Below are positions 37,071 to 46,248 of a stretch of DNA of 64,000 nt, piece by piece. The notes beneath the pieces were generated by a model that saw only the letters and a list, made by a program, of their open reading frames with translations, did not search any database and was not told the origin of the DNA. The stretch spans positions 1 to 64,000 of the forward strand of contig NZ_JAKMHX010000018.1 in NCBI RefSeq assembly GCF_022048975.1. Direction: 5' to 3'. The DNA comes from Sporosarcina cyprini. GTDB lineage: Bacteria > Bacillota > Bacilli > Bacillales_A > Planococcaceae. The translations under genes and the position numbers were made by a program. Within the stretch, counting starts at the first letter, position 1, and each line of letters starts with the position of its first letter.

Positions 37071-39481
37071 TTCGCCACCTCGCCTTCAATCTTTAATTGA
37101 GGTGCCCGCGCCTCTGTCCCTTGCTGTGTATCATGGAAATCCATCCGAATCTTCACTTGGCCATTCGCTGAAATATAAGGATTCGGTTGATCGATGCTTA
37201 TTTTCTTATCTGCCGGAAGTGCATCATATTGTTCTGTTTGGTTGTTCCAGATAGTGACTGCATAGCGGTCTGTTTGAATTTTGGAAAGTTCAATTGTCTT
37301 CCAGCCCAATTTCTGTTTCAGCAGTTCTTCTGGAATTTGCCACGTTTGAATATATACATCTTCATCGAAATAATAGGTATCTGACTGATATCCGATTGAA
37401 TGAGCTTCGAAGTTGTTTGTCTCCGAAATAAGCTGAACTGCCATTGCTTCAGGGTCGACGGTGAACGAGCCATTAATTTCAACCTTCGCTTCAATTGGCT
37501 GCATAATCATCGTTAAAGCGGATGTTTTCGCTGTTTTGACATTTTCCAAATTGACATCGACGAGCTGTGTATCCGTATAACCGGAAATCATCGGTTTAGC
37601 TGGTGCTGTCATCATTGTCGAATCAGCGAAGGTCACGATGCTTTCTTTCCTCATTTCCATTAAGTCGTCACTTTGGGTCGGACTTGGTCCATAATACATT
37701 TGATTTGAAGATCTTTTGGCAATAAGAGCTGATGTTTTTAATGTTTCTTTAACATCTGCAGTTTCCCCCGGACCGAGGTCACCGACTTTGATTTGTCTAG
37801 TTCCCGACCAGATAATAATGTCAGTTAATGCAAAAGGAAAATGGTTCGTTACGGTCCCTGTTAGCTCTTTATCACGCACGATCAGATCCGTTTCGATCGA
37901 TCCCTCTGATGAAACGGCGGTTTTCCCTGCCAATGATGCGACATTCCAATAGCCAACATCCCGCATATGCATTTTCGATCCAGCTGCATCTCTTTCCAGC
38001 ATTGCTGTTTTATGTGCTTCTATCTGAGTTGGACCAAACAGCGTATTCATCGTTGAGGATGCGCTTAGTGAAGTAGTAGATGGGGCACTGAAAGTGAAAT
38101 CTCCTGATTTATTCGTCAAGATTGTCTCCACAAAATAGCCTTCCATCCCGCCTTCGGGCAAGACATTTAAGAGAGCAGTCTGCTGCAGTTGAGCTTTTCC
38201 AATCCTGTCTTTTGCTCCATACGCAAAAATGAAGATAGAAGTCATAATCGCGATTGTCGGGACAATCCACCAAGTATGTTCCCGTTTATCCTTCTTCTTC
38301 AGGAAAATGTATAAGACCGGAACGATAATAATGATATAGAGAATGATAATTCCGACTAATAATGGCGCGGATACTTTAAAAGAAGGGAATAATTCATTCG
38401 CATTTCCGATAGTATATCGAATGACTTCCAAAGGATTTTCATAGTAACCTGGACCGTTTGCTACATTTTTTTGTACTTGCGCATTTAGCAGCGCATTCCA
38501 CCACGCTGTTGTTCCAGACGTTTTAGAAAAGGGCTCATCTCCAAAAGAGAAGGACGTCTGGATAACGGCTCCCTTGCCTACTTCACGGATGCCTGCCAAC
38601 GGCTCAGAACCCGACCCATATAGTACTTGGGCACCCTCACGAACAGATGTTTTTGATGAGGCGATTGGCGCGTCAAATTGTTCCGAGCTTGCCCAGTTGT
38701 TAAAGACGGATGGATCGATGGTGTCTTTACCCTCTTGTTTTAATGGAAGCAAGTCGGCAAACAAACCAGATTCCGCACTTAATTGATCTGAGTCGCTGAA
38801 GACAGCAATCCCGCCTTGATTCACCCAATCCACTAACGCTTGCTGTTCCTTCTGCGGTAAATCGGCTACAGGGTATTCATCGAAAACGATAAAGTCAGTT
38901 GCACCCCAGCCATCTGCTTCTTCTGGGAACTGGTTGACACCCACCTTTGAAGCATCGATCAACTGCGTCGAAGAGGTATTAGGAAATCTGACTCCGCGCA
39001 AACCGGCAAGTCGATCCATATTGCCCGTGAAAGCCGTGATCAGTTTGACATCATCGTAATACATAGCAGTGACAATTTGTTTTGATCCTTTATGGTCAAT
39101 TTCTTTCCCTTTTTTCCATCCACCTTCATAAAAGTGAATGGACTTCGCATTGCTAGAAGAGCCATACATGTTGTAATCAAACATCCGCGGGATCACGAAT
39201 GTAATAGTTTTCGTCTCACCCGCTCCTATATCAAGCGGGAAGGACTCCCCAATACCGGTATCATACGATTGCTGCAAATCAATGACGACATCGCCACTGA
39301 ATGCAGTCCCTTTGTTTTCAATGACAATTGTCACTGGTGCTCCCCTGCCATATTTCGCTTTCCCATCTATGCCTGCGGTAACTGTAGCACGAAGTTCAGG
39401 TGCCGCCATTGCATGAGTAAGCGGGGTCGCCAATAAGGCGAACATGAACAAAAGAACGATTCCCCACCTATTTTTCAACAT
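37067..39481 (-). CDS. Large exported membrane protein, first gene of the MoxR/vWA operon
   Basis: An 804-residue protein with an N-terminal signal peptide (LLFMFALLATPLTHAMA, likely cut before APE), an N-terminal beta-sandwich (about 30-115), a GATase-like/ThuA-like segment (about 150-270; DWVNQGGIAVFSDSDQL), two membrane helices (about 373-394 and 405-422), and a large C-terminal beta-rich region. No catalytic residues of amidotransferases were found. The ATG at 39481 has GGGAGGA upstream; the longer frame to 39511 is not needed. Proteins of this shape are common first genes beside GldA-like ABC pairs and MoxR/vWA genes. Function unknown. Confidence 0.8.
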   Translation of the reverse strand: MLKNRWGIVLLFMFALLATPLTHAMAAPELRATVTAGIDGKAKYGRGAPVTIVIENKGTAFSGDVVIDLQQSYDTGIGESFPLDIGAGETKTITFVIPRMFDYNMYGSSSNAKSIHFYEGGWKKGKEIDHKGSKQIVTAMYYDDVKLITAFTGNMDRLAGLRGVRFPNTSSTQLIDASKVGVNQFPEEADGWGATDFIVFDEYPVADLPQKEQQALVDWVNQGGIAVFSDSDQLSAESGLFADLLPLKQEGKDTIDPSVFNNWASSEQFDAPIASSKTSVREGAQVLYGSGSEPLAGIREVGKGAVIQTSFSFGDEPFSKTSGTTAWWNALLNAQVQKNVANGPGYYENPLEVIRYTIGNANELFPSFKVSAPLLVGIIILYIIIIVPVLYIFLKKKDKREHTWWIVPTIAIMTSIFIFAYGAKDRIGKAQLQQTALLNVLPEGGMEGYFVETILTNKSGDFTFSAPSTTSLSASSTMNTLFGPTQIEAHKTAMLERDAAGSKMHMRDVGYWNVASLAGKTAVSSEGSIETDLIVRDKELTGTVTNHFPFALTDIIIWSGTRQIKVGDLGPGETADVKETLKTSALIAKRSSNQMYYGPSPTQSDDLMEMRKESIVTFADSTMMTAPAKPMISGYTDTQLVDVNLENVKTAKTSALTMIMQPIEAKVEINGSFTVDPEAMAVQLISETNNFEAHSIGYQSDTYYFDEDVYIQTWQIPEELLKQKLGWKTIELSKIQTDRYAVTIWNNQTEQYDALPADKKISIDQPNPYISANGQVKIRMDFHDTQQGTEARAPQLKIEGEVAK

Positions 39482-39571
39482 TCCGATAATCCTCCCATCA
39501 ATTGACTCCATTGCTTAATTCTATTTATCTACCTAATTAGTACGTCAATAAAGAATTAAAGTTCCCTTAAA

Positions 39572-40465
39572 TTACAACTCTGTTTCTTTTCTGAATTTAT
39601 CAGCCCGCTGTTCAACAATTTGGGCAAATGCGGCCACTTGTTTCAATGAAAAGGTTGAATCGTATCCAATGAGCCATGTATCACGAGTCAGTTCAAACTC
39701 TTCTTCACTATTTAATAGTGGAATCATGTTAACATCTTCATCCCCGTGCAGCGTTATAGATGGCAATATCGCATACCCGATGCCGTTTAATGCGAGCTGC
39801 TTGCATGTTTCAATCTGATCGACGGTGATCTGCCTTTTTGGATACTTGGAGAAATGACGCTGCCACCATCGTTGAATTTCCATATAGTAATTCGAGTCGC
39901 TTTTGAATTGGATGAAGGGCCGTTCGCTGGTTTTCAATTCATCAATGGATTTAATTTCTTTATCTACAAGGTAGAGTTGGTCACGAAACAAATATGTTTT
40001 TCTACTTTTCCAATCAACTTGTCCACGGACAATGCCAACATGGGCTTCTCCCTCATATAACGCTTTAACAATTTCCGAACTCCATCCGGTCATCAATGAT
40101 ATTTTGGCATCTGGATACAAGTTCACATATTCTTTCAGCACTTGGGGGAGCCACGTTTGACCGACAATGGAAGCGCAAGCAATTTTCAAAGTTCCATATA
40201 CCTTATTGCCTAATGAAGCGATCATCTCTGCCGTCTCTTCTTTCTTAGCAATGGTTTCATTGGCATAAGCAATGACAAGCTCTCCAGCAGGGGTCGGTTC
40301 AAGTCCTTTTTGAGAACGGACGAACAATAAGGTTCCCCATTCCTTTTCTATGGTCTGCAAACGCTGAGACAACGCAGGCTGAGACAAAAATAACCGCTCA
40401 GCTGCTTTTCTCATATTTCCTTCCTCGTATAGTGCTTTAATAATTTCCAATTCAGTCGTTGTCAT
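39572..40465 (-). CDS. LysR-family transcriptional regulator
   Basis: A 297-residue regulator with an N-terminal winged helix-turn-helix (MRKAAERLFLSQPALSQRLQTIEKEWG) and a C-terminal ligand-binding domain (about 88-290). It overlaps the end of the exporter gene by 14 bases and follows it on the same strand, so it is probably cotranscribed with, and may control, that exporter. LysR genes more often sit divergent from their targets; here the arrangement is tandem. The effector is unknown. No terminator is obvious after it. Confidence 0.9.
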   Translation of the reverse strand: MTTTELEIIKALYEEGNMRKAAERLFLSQPALSQRLQTIEKEWGTLLFVRSQKGLEPTPAGELVIAYANETIAKKEETAEMIASLGNKVYGTLKIACASIVGQTWLPQVLKEYVNLYPDAKISLMTGWSSEIVKALYEGEAHVGIVRGQVDWKSRKTYLFRDQLYLVDKEIKSIDELKTSERPFIQFKSDSNYYMEIQRWWQRHFSKYPKRQITVDQIETCKQLALNGIGYAILPSITLHGDEDVNMIPLLNSEEEFELTRDTWLIGYDSTFSLKQVAAFAQIVEQRADKFRKETEL

Positions 40466-41942
40466 GTAGGTTCACCTTTCCACGCGGTATCCGCAAAATA
40501 AATAGTAAGCTAATGACTGCAAACAGAGCTACCGTCCCATACACCCATTGCAGTGAATGGTCTAGGCCGGCTTGTAATTCCGCGAGCTCCTTAACTGGAA
40601 GCCGCTGTCTCGTTTCCTCTGTCAACAATGCGTTAATATCGTTCACACCGTAGTCGACATGTTGATTAGAAAAAAACGACATTAATGAACTGTTGAGAAC
40701 AGCACCGAAAATTGCGGCACCTACTGTATTTCCAAAGTTTCGCATAAACATATTGGCAGCCGTAGCCGCCCCTCTTTCAGCTCGGGAAACAGCCCCTTGA
40801 ATTGTTACAATGAAAGAAGTACTTGTGAGTCCCATTCCGACACCGACGAAGAAGCTCGAAGCCGCTGCCCATAACGGACCCGACCCGGCACTCATCAAGA
40901 CAAACAAAACCGAACCGACAATTAACGAAATCCCTCCCGCAAAGGAAACAGGAAAAGGACCATATCGAAGCAATAAATGACCAGCTACCGATGACGAGAT
41001 CGGCCATCCAATCGACATCGCAGTCAATGTAAAGCCCGCAATTATGGCCGGCTGCTCCATGACACCAGTGACATATGTCGGTAAGTAAGACGAGACGCCA
41101 ATTAAGATAACACCCGTCGTCAACGAAACGATATTTGCGTATAAAATGATTGGATTCTTCCACAATGTAAAGGGAAGCATCGGATTTTCTGCTTTTCTCT
41201 CAACAAAAACAAACAACATGAGAATGAAGAGGCCAACGAGCAATAAGCCTAAACTAATAAAGGAAATCCGATGAAAGGATTGTCCCCCTTCTACAAGCCA
41301 ATAAAGGATAATGGATAAGGAACTAGTTAACAGCACGGCCCCTTTCATGTCAATGACAGCTTTCCCCTCAACCTTAGGTTCATGTAAAAAGAAGTAAATC
41401 CCTGCCATTGCGAGCAACCCGAGCGGTACATTAACCCAAAACACGTAGGCCCAATCCAAATACTCTACTATCATACCGCCGATGACCGGACCTGATACGG
41501 CTGAAATCCCCCAAACACTTGATAAATAACCTTGGATTTTCGCCCGTTCTTCCGTGGAATAAATATCACCGACAATTGTCGTTGCAATCGGCATTACAGC
41601 TCCCGCGCCTAAGCCTTGAATGAGACGATAGACAATCAGCAGTTCCATTGAACCTGCAGTTCCACAAAGGATAGATCCCACTAGGAAAATCGTCAATCCG
41701 ATAAAAAAAATCGGCTTTCTTCCAAAAAGATCAGCCAATTTTCCGTAAATTAACACGGTAACAGTACTCATCAGCAAATAGGCTGAAAAGATCCAGCTAT
41801 ATCGGGAAAAGCCTCCTAAATCTGAGGCGATTGCGGGCATGGCAGTTGAAACAATGGTTGCTTCCACTGCTCCTACAAACATGGCCAGCATGACGGAAAC
41901 TAATACAAGAGGGCGTTTCGTCTTCTTTTGCACACTTTTCAT
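40452..41942 (-). CDS. DHA2-type MFS multidrug exporter (14 helices)
   Basis: A 496-residue member of the EmrB/QacA drug:H+ antiporter family. About 14 hydrophobic segments are seen. Helix 1 carries the DHA2-type motif ATIVSTAMPAIASDLG, motif A is GKLADLFGRKP and motif C WGISAVSGPVIGGMI. It would export lipophilic or cationic compounds. The ATG at 41942 lies ten bases after GGAG. A LysR regulator follows and overlaps it. Confidence 0.92.
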   Translation of the reverse strand: MKSVQKKTKRPLVLVSVMLAMFVGAVEATIVSTAMPAIASDLGGFSRYSWIFSAYLLMSTVTVLIYGKLADLFGRKPIFFIGLTIFLVGSILCGTAGSMELLIVYRLIQGLGAGAVMPIATTIVGDIYSTEERAKIQGYLSSVWGISAVSGPVIGGMIVEYLDWAYVFWVNVPLGLLAMAGIYFFLHEPKVEGKAVIDMKGAVLLTSSLSIILYWLVEGGQSFHRISFISLGLLLVGLFILMLFVFVERKAENPMLPFTLWKNPIILYANIVSLTTGVILIGVSSYLPTYVTGVMEQPAIIAGFTLTAMSIGWPISSSVAGHLLLRYGPFPVSFAGGISLIVGSVLFVLMSAGSGPLWAAASSFFVGVGMGLTSTSFIVTIQGAVSRAERGAATAANMFMRNFGNTVGAAIFGAVLNSSLMSFFSNQHVDYGVNDINALLTEETRQRLPVKELAELQAGLDHSLQWVYGTVALFAVISLLFILRIPRGKVNLHDND

Positions 41943-42017
41943 TACTATCCAACTCCTTCTGGAAAACAATATAGTTCAGTTCCTTCAGGAACAAAGGGCT
42001 GTCTACTTACAGCTCCG

Positions 42018-42047
42018 CAAATAATAAAAGGCCCCTTTACGGAGCCT
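42018..42047 (-). terminator. Terminator of darB
   Basis: GGCTCC and GGGGCC (with one G-T pair) around GTAAA, followed by TTTTATTATTT on the minus strand, about 70 bases after the darB stop and ahead of the exporter gene. Confidence 0.65.
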
Positions 42048-42114
42048 ATGATCTCATCCTATGCGTCCGTTCGCAAAAGGATTAGAAGATCGCTTCAGAC
42101 AATGGTTTCAATCA

Positions 42115-42555
42115 TCACGGAGTTGTATATATATATTTTTTAAATTGCTTAAGAACAACTCTTCTTGTTAATATGCCTGCAAAAACGCCATCATCATCAG
42201 TTACACAAAGAAAAGGGTGGTTTATAAGTAAATCCAATCCTTTTTGAAAACGGTCTGTCGTTTTCACGTTCGGAATATCAGTCTGCATGATTTCATCGAC
42301 TTTAATTGTTTCTAGTCGCTCATATTCAATTCGCTCCAAGCCTAAAATCGCATCCGTGATCATCCCGATTCCTAGCAGACCCTTCAAACGATTTTGCGAA
42401 TCCAGTACGGGAATGGCAGAATAACCTGTTTTGGTAAGAACAAGAAGGGCGTGTTCCGCAAAATTGCCGATCTGCACATGAGCAACTTTCTCAGCTGGGA
42501 TCAGATACTCTGCAATCGGCATAAAAAGAAAATCCCTGTTGTTGACAGAAATCAA
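42115..42555 (-). CDS. darB: CBS-domain c-di-AMP-binding protein DarB/CbpB
   Basis: A 146-residue protein made of two CBS domains (about 15-70 and 80-140). It contains EKVAHVQIGN.AEHALLVLTKTGYSAIPVLD and ILTRRVVLK, typical of YkuL/CbpB (DarB), which in B. subtilis and Listeria binds c-di-AMP and, when free of it, activates the (p)ppGpp synthetase Rel and pyruvate carboxylase. A role in linking potassium/c-di-AMP status to the stringent response is inferred from that family. It starts at the ATG at 42555 and is monocistronic. Confidence 0.9.
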   Translation of the reverse strand: MISVNNRDFLFMPIAEYLIPAEKVAHVQIGNFAEHALLVLTKTGYSAIPVLDSQNRLKGLLGIGMITDAILGLERIEYERLETIKVDEIMQTDIPNVKTTDRFQKGLDLLINHPFLCVTDDDGVFAGILTRRVVLKQFKKYIYTTP

Positions 42556-42719
42556 GATAAATCCGCTCCTTCTCTATCTAAACTCTTCAATATCATATTT
42601 CCTCCCTTATCATACCATATGTACCACCCCATCTGCTCGTGGAATTTTCCAACTATATATATTGAGAAATAGGGCATCATTCTGTCAATAAGTTCAAATC
42701 GAGACATTTCCTTATATTC

Positions 42720-42766
42720 AAGCCAAAAAGAAAAGGCCCTTCTAATAAGAAGAAGAGCCCCAATAA
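42720..42766 (-). terminator. Terminator overlapping the stop of the small membrane gene
   Basis: GGCTCTTCTT and AGAAGGGCC pair around CTTATT and TTTTCTTTTT follows on the minus strand; the stop codon lies in the loop. Confidence 0.7.
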
Positions 42767-42993
42767 TAAAAGATAACGATTAAAATGAAGATAGAACTTA
42801 CCAAAATGACCCATAATATCGGATTGACTGTGAAAGGATGATCCTTCACAACGTCAGGGATAGGTCGGTCTCTTTCATTTAAGACGACTTTCGGCATGTT
42901 CAGCTTACGGACTGCCTTAATTCCAATCCAGACGATGATGCCCACAACGAGCATTGTCGGGATTACCCAAACATCAAAGAAATAATATGCCAC
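42742..42993 (-). CDS. Small two-helix membrane protein, unknown
   Basis: About 83 residues with two hydrophobic helices (about residues 8-23 and 60-77) separated by a charged loop (NERDRPIPDVVKDHP), both termini short. I do not recognise a family. GTG at 42993, ten bases after AGGAGG, is my preferred start; a TTG at 42999 is possible but only four bases from that site. It sits alone between darB and fadH on the same strand with its own terminator. Confidence 0.65.
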   Translation of the reverse strand: MAYYFFDVWVIPTMLVVGIIVWIGIKAVRKLNMPKVVLNERDRPIPDVVKDHPFTVNPILWVILVSSIFILIVIFYYWGSSSY

Positions 42994-43062
42994 TTTCAAC
43001 CATCCTCCTGCAACTTATCGTGTGCATTAGCATGTGCGAAAAGGCAAGACTTATCCATTTTA

Positions 43063-43821
43063 TTAGAAAGGATATTGATTAAGCCATTGGCCGCCATCCA
43101 AAGTTACAATTTCACCATTCATATAAGATGCTTTGTCCGACATAATAAATGCGGCCAGTTCAGCAATTTCTTCCGGTGTTCCTGTTCGGCCAAGCGGAAC
43201 AGATTGTATCGTCCGTTCCTTTGCCTTCTCAGATTGAAACAGCTTCTCCGCTCCGCCGGTACGCTCGATCGGACCAGGTGCAATTCCGTTGACTCTGAAG
43301 CCATATTTCCTCCCCCACTCCACAGCGAGTGTTCTCGTTAAAGACATGACTCCCGCTTTCGCTGCCGCAGAATGCACAACGCCTGGACCTGCATCCCAGG
43401 CATACGTCGCCAGCATATTTAATATGGATCCCTTCATCCCTTTTTTGATCCAATAGTTTCCGACCGCGCTGGAACAATAAAACGTGCCATTCAGTACAAT
43501 ATCAATAACCGCTTTCCAGCCATTTGGCGACAGCTCTTCCGCATGGACAATGAAATTACCAGCAGCGTTATTGATCAGCCCATCAATTTTACCAAACTTC
43601 TCATCGGCGAAATTGACCATAGCCTGTACAGATTCAACGTCACGGACATCCATTTGAAATACGGAAGCCTTGCCTCCCATTTCTTCATTAGCAGCCTGAA
43701 GCCGATCCATGTCTCGTCCTGTAATGATTACGTTTGCTCCATCTTGCACAAACTTTGCGGCCATCGCCTTCCCCATTCCGCTTGAGCCGCCAGTGACGAT
43801 AATCACTTTTCCTGTAAACAT
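43063..43821 (-). CDS. fadH: 2,4-dienoyl-CoA reductase (SDR family)
   Basis: A 252-residue short-chain dehydrogenase. The cofactor motif is TGGSSGMGKAMA, NNAAGNF follows, and the catalytic region reads ATYAW...HSAAAKAG: the usual YxxxK has Ser151 in the Tyr place and Lys155, with Tyr140 eleven residues before, the arrangement of 2,4-dienoyl-CoA reductases. It reduces dienoyl-CoA intermediates in the beta-oxidation of unsaturated fatty acids using NADPH. The ATG at 43821 follows GGGGGAG. It carries a FadR-like operator 19 bases upstream, supporting this role. The C-terminus GGQWLNQYPF is the family ending. Confidence 0.9.
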   Translation of the reverse strand: MFTGKVIIVTGGSSGMGKAMAAKFVQDGANVIITGRDMDRLQAANEEMGGKASVFQMDVRDVESVQAMVNFADEKFGKIDGLINNAAGNFIVHAEELSPNGWKAVIDIVLNGTFYCSSAVGNYWIKKGMKGSILNMLATYAWDAGPGVVHSAAAKAGVMSLTRTLAVEWGRKYGFRVNGIAPGPIERTGGAEKLFQSEKAKERTIQSVPLGRTGTPEEIAELAAFIMSDKASYMNGEIVTLDGGQWLNQYPF

Positions 43822-43839
43822 TCTTACTCCCCCTTTTTA

Positions 43840-43857
43840 TGAATGAATATTCACTCA
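43840..43857. promoter_or_regulatory. FadR-like operator of fadH
   Basis: TGAATGAATATTCACTCA matches the B. subtilis FadR site TGAATGAnTAnTCATTCA at 15 of 16 fixed positions. It overlaps the expected transcription start, so binding would block the promoter until long-chain acyl-CoA releases the repressor. Confidence 0.75.
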
Positions 43858-43859
43858 CT

Positions 43860-43888
43860 ATGTTAGCATATACTGGATGAATTTTCGA
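43860..43888 (-). promoter_or_regulatory. Promoter candidate of fadH
   Basis: TCGAAA (43883-43888) and TAACAT (43860-43865) on the minus strand are 17 bases apart, directly upstream of the FadR-like site. Confidence 0.5.
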
Positions 43889-43928
43889 CACTTGTTTCAT
43901 TTAGTAATGTGCCCTTGATAAAGAGACA

Positions 43929-43965
43929 TAAAAAACTGCCTGGATCGCAACGACCCAGACAGTTA
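43929..43965 (-). terminator. Terminator of the GGDEF-EAL gene
   Basis: AACTGTCTGG and CCAGGCAGTT pair with one mismatch around an 11-base loop and TTTTTTATG follows on the minus strand. Confidence 0.8.
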
Positions 43966-43969
43966 CTAA

Positions 43970-46012
43970 TTAAAATCCTTTAAAATACTTTTCCGCCACT
44001 TCTTTAGCTGGAATTGCTTTGCTGAAGAGGAAACCTTGCGCTTTATGGCAGTGGGCTTCCTTCAAGATCTTCGCTTGCAAATCCTTTTCCACTCCCTCGG
44101 CGATGACTTCCATGCCAAGATTATGGGCGAGATTGATGATCGTTTTTGCGATCGCCTCGTTTTTTTCATCACTTTCAATATCTTTGACAAACGAACGATC
44201 AATCTTGATAATATCGATTGGATATGACTTCAAGTAACTCAAAGAGGAATAGCCTGTGCCGAAATCATCAACTGATATCGTCACGCCGATGCTTTTCAGC
44301 TCATTTAAGGTTGCCAGCGTGTCATTCATGTGCATTAACGCGCTTTCCGTAATCTCTACTTCCAAAGATGAGGGTTGTATTCCATGGACATGGATAATTT
44401 TTTTAACATTGTCAGCCAGATTGCCCGTTTGGAATTGCTGTGGCGAAATATTAACGGCAATCCGCACCGGCCTAAACTGCTTTGCAGACCACTCTTTTAA
44501 TTGGGAACAAACCCGGTCCAATACCCATTCCCCGATTTGATGAATTAACCCGGATGCTTCCGCAATCGGAATAAATGTGGCCGGGGACACAAACCCGAAT
44601 TTGCGATTATTCCACCGGAGCAATGCCTCGAAACTGCTAATATGGCCAGATTTCAAATTCACTTGCGGTTGATAATGAATCTCCAGCTCTTCGAACTCAA
44701 TGGCTCGTCGAAGATGAGCCTCCATGACCGCTGTATCTGGAAATGCTGTATTCATTTCTTTTTGATAAAAACGATAATGTGCCCTTCCACGATCTTTCAC
44801 ATATTGGATGGCCCGCTCACATTTATGAAGCAATTCTTCCAAAGACTTTCCGTTCTCAGGGAAAACAGCTATCCCGATTGAGGCGGATAAAAAATATTCC
44901 TGATGGTGATAATAAAACGGCCTGCTGAAATCACTCAAAATCTTTTGGGAGAACTTTTCAACATCTGTTAACGAATGGCTTCGCATTGTAATAATGAATT
45001 CATCGCCGCCATTGCGATACAATTTCCCCGATCGGGTACAGATCACTTTGATCCGTTCCGTAATTTTCTTAAGTATTTCATCGGCACCGGTTCTTCCAAG
45101 CGCTTCATTAATGGTTGAAAACCGGTCCAAATCCACATGAATGAATGCCAGGTGCTCTTCACTTTTCAGCGCATACTCAGAATCCTCATCAAAATGTTCT
45201 TTCAATGCTTTCCGATTCCATAAGCCCGTCAATTGATCATGATACGACAAAAATAGTAGCTTTTCATTATTCTTGGAATGAATAGACGTATCACGCAAAA
45301 TGAGATGGATTTCGATCGTTTCTTCATCCACCGAGACCGGGAGAGTCTTAACGTAGGCGGGTAAATAGTGACCCAACTTATGGCAGAATAAACTGCCATC
45401 CATCTCCAATGATTCGCCTATCAGTGCTTTGGAGAAAAGTTGTGTGAACGCTTCCCGCTGATCTTCCGCGAATAATTCACCGATGTCTTTGCCTACTAGA
45501 TCCTTCGCATGGTAGCCAAACGCACTGTAAACCGCTCGGTTCGAATCAATAATGGCACCATGACAGTCTACTGTAATAATGGGATCCAAATTATCTTCAA
45601 TCAATGAAGTATATTTTTGATGGATTCGTTCTCTTTCTTTCCGTTCTTTTGCCAATTCGTCATGGAAACGCAGTTCAATCCAGAATAACTGCTCATATGA
45701 TTCCGTCTCAATCGGAATATACGCCACTTCGAACATTTCATTCGTGATTGGGTGACAGATTATGGTACGATGCGCTTGAACATCTTTTGAAATCACAAGG
45801 TCTTGTAAAGGATGCCAAAGCGTACCAAACCGTGCTTTAGCAGTCGCTGTCTCCACATCAGGAAAATGTCGAAGTGCCGCCTCATTCAATTCAAGAACCA
45901 AATAATCCTCTGCTTCTTTTTTCCCAATTAAGAATAAGAGTGAATATGGATGGGCAGTGACATAAGTCTCCATGTATTGTATGTATGAATCTTGCAAAAC
46001 TAATTTTCCCAT
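43970..46012 (-). CDS. PAS-GGDEF-EAL cyclic-di-GMP enzyme
   Basis: A 680-residue soluble protein. An N-terminal sensor-like region (1-130) is followed by a PAS domain (about 135-250; IVDSNRAVYSAFGYHAKDLVG-like), a GGDEF domain with LYRNGGDEFII, and an EAL domain with EALLRW, NISPQQF, EITESALM, VDDFGTGYSS, KIDRSFV and VIAEGVE. Both active-site signatures look intact, so it could make or break c-di-GMP; the net activity cannot be told from sequence. The ATG at 46012 has GGAGGC five bases upstream; earlier in-frame codons reach 46204. It is divergent from ykyB. Confidence 0.9.
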   Translation of the reverse strand: MGKLVLQDSYIQYMETYVTAHPYSLLFLIGKKEAEDYLVLELNEAALRHFPDVETATAKARFGTLWHPLQDLVISKDVQAHRTIICHPITNEMFEVAYIPIETESYEQLFWIELRFHDELAKERKERERIHQKYTSLIEDNLDPIITVDCHGAIIDSNRAVYSAFGYHAKDLVGKDIGELFAEDQREAFTQLFSKALIGESLEMDGSLFCHKLGHYLPAYVKTLPVSVDEETIEIHLILRDTSIHSKNNEKLLFLSYHDQLTGLWNRKALKEHFDEDSEYALKSEEHLAFIHVDLDRFSTINEALGRTGADEILKKITERIKVICTRSGKLYRNGGDEFIITMRSHSLTDVEKFSQKILSDFSRPFYYHHQEYFLSASIGIAVFPENGKSLEELLHKCERAIQYVKDRGRAHYRFYQKEMNTAFPDTAVMEAHLRRAIEFEELEIHYQPQVNLKSGHISSFEALLRWNNRKFGFVSPATFIPIAEASGLIHQIGEWVLDRVCSQLKEWSAKQFRPVRIAVNISPQQFQTGNLADNVKKIIHVHGIQPSSLEVEITESALMHMNDTLATLNELKSIGVTISVDDFGTGYSSLSYLKSYPIDIIKIDRSFVKDIESDEKNEAIAKTIINLAHNLGMEVIAEGVEKDLQAKILKEAHCHKAQGFLFSKAIPAKEVAEKYFKGF

Positions 46013-46248
46013 GAATGCCTCCATGTATGCACAAACTGGTACAGCTTGCTTCCTCAATTGGTTTGATTTGAAAAATATTGACTTGTAACCGCTTTTTCCC
46101 TCACTATTTTTCAAGTATACCTTTAATATCGACAAAAATATAGAGAATTCACTACCCCCAGATCTTTTTTTCGACATCCGTTTGGCAAAATGCAAACATA
46201 CCATTATGATGGAATTACAAAATCATTTGATGAAGGGAGGAGAATACT

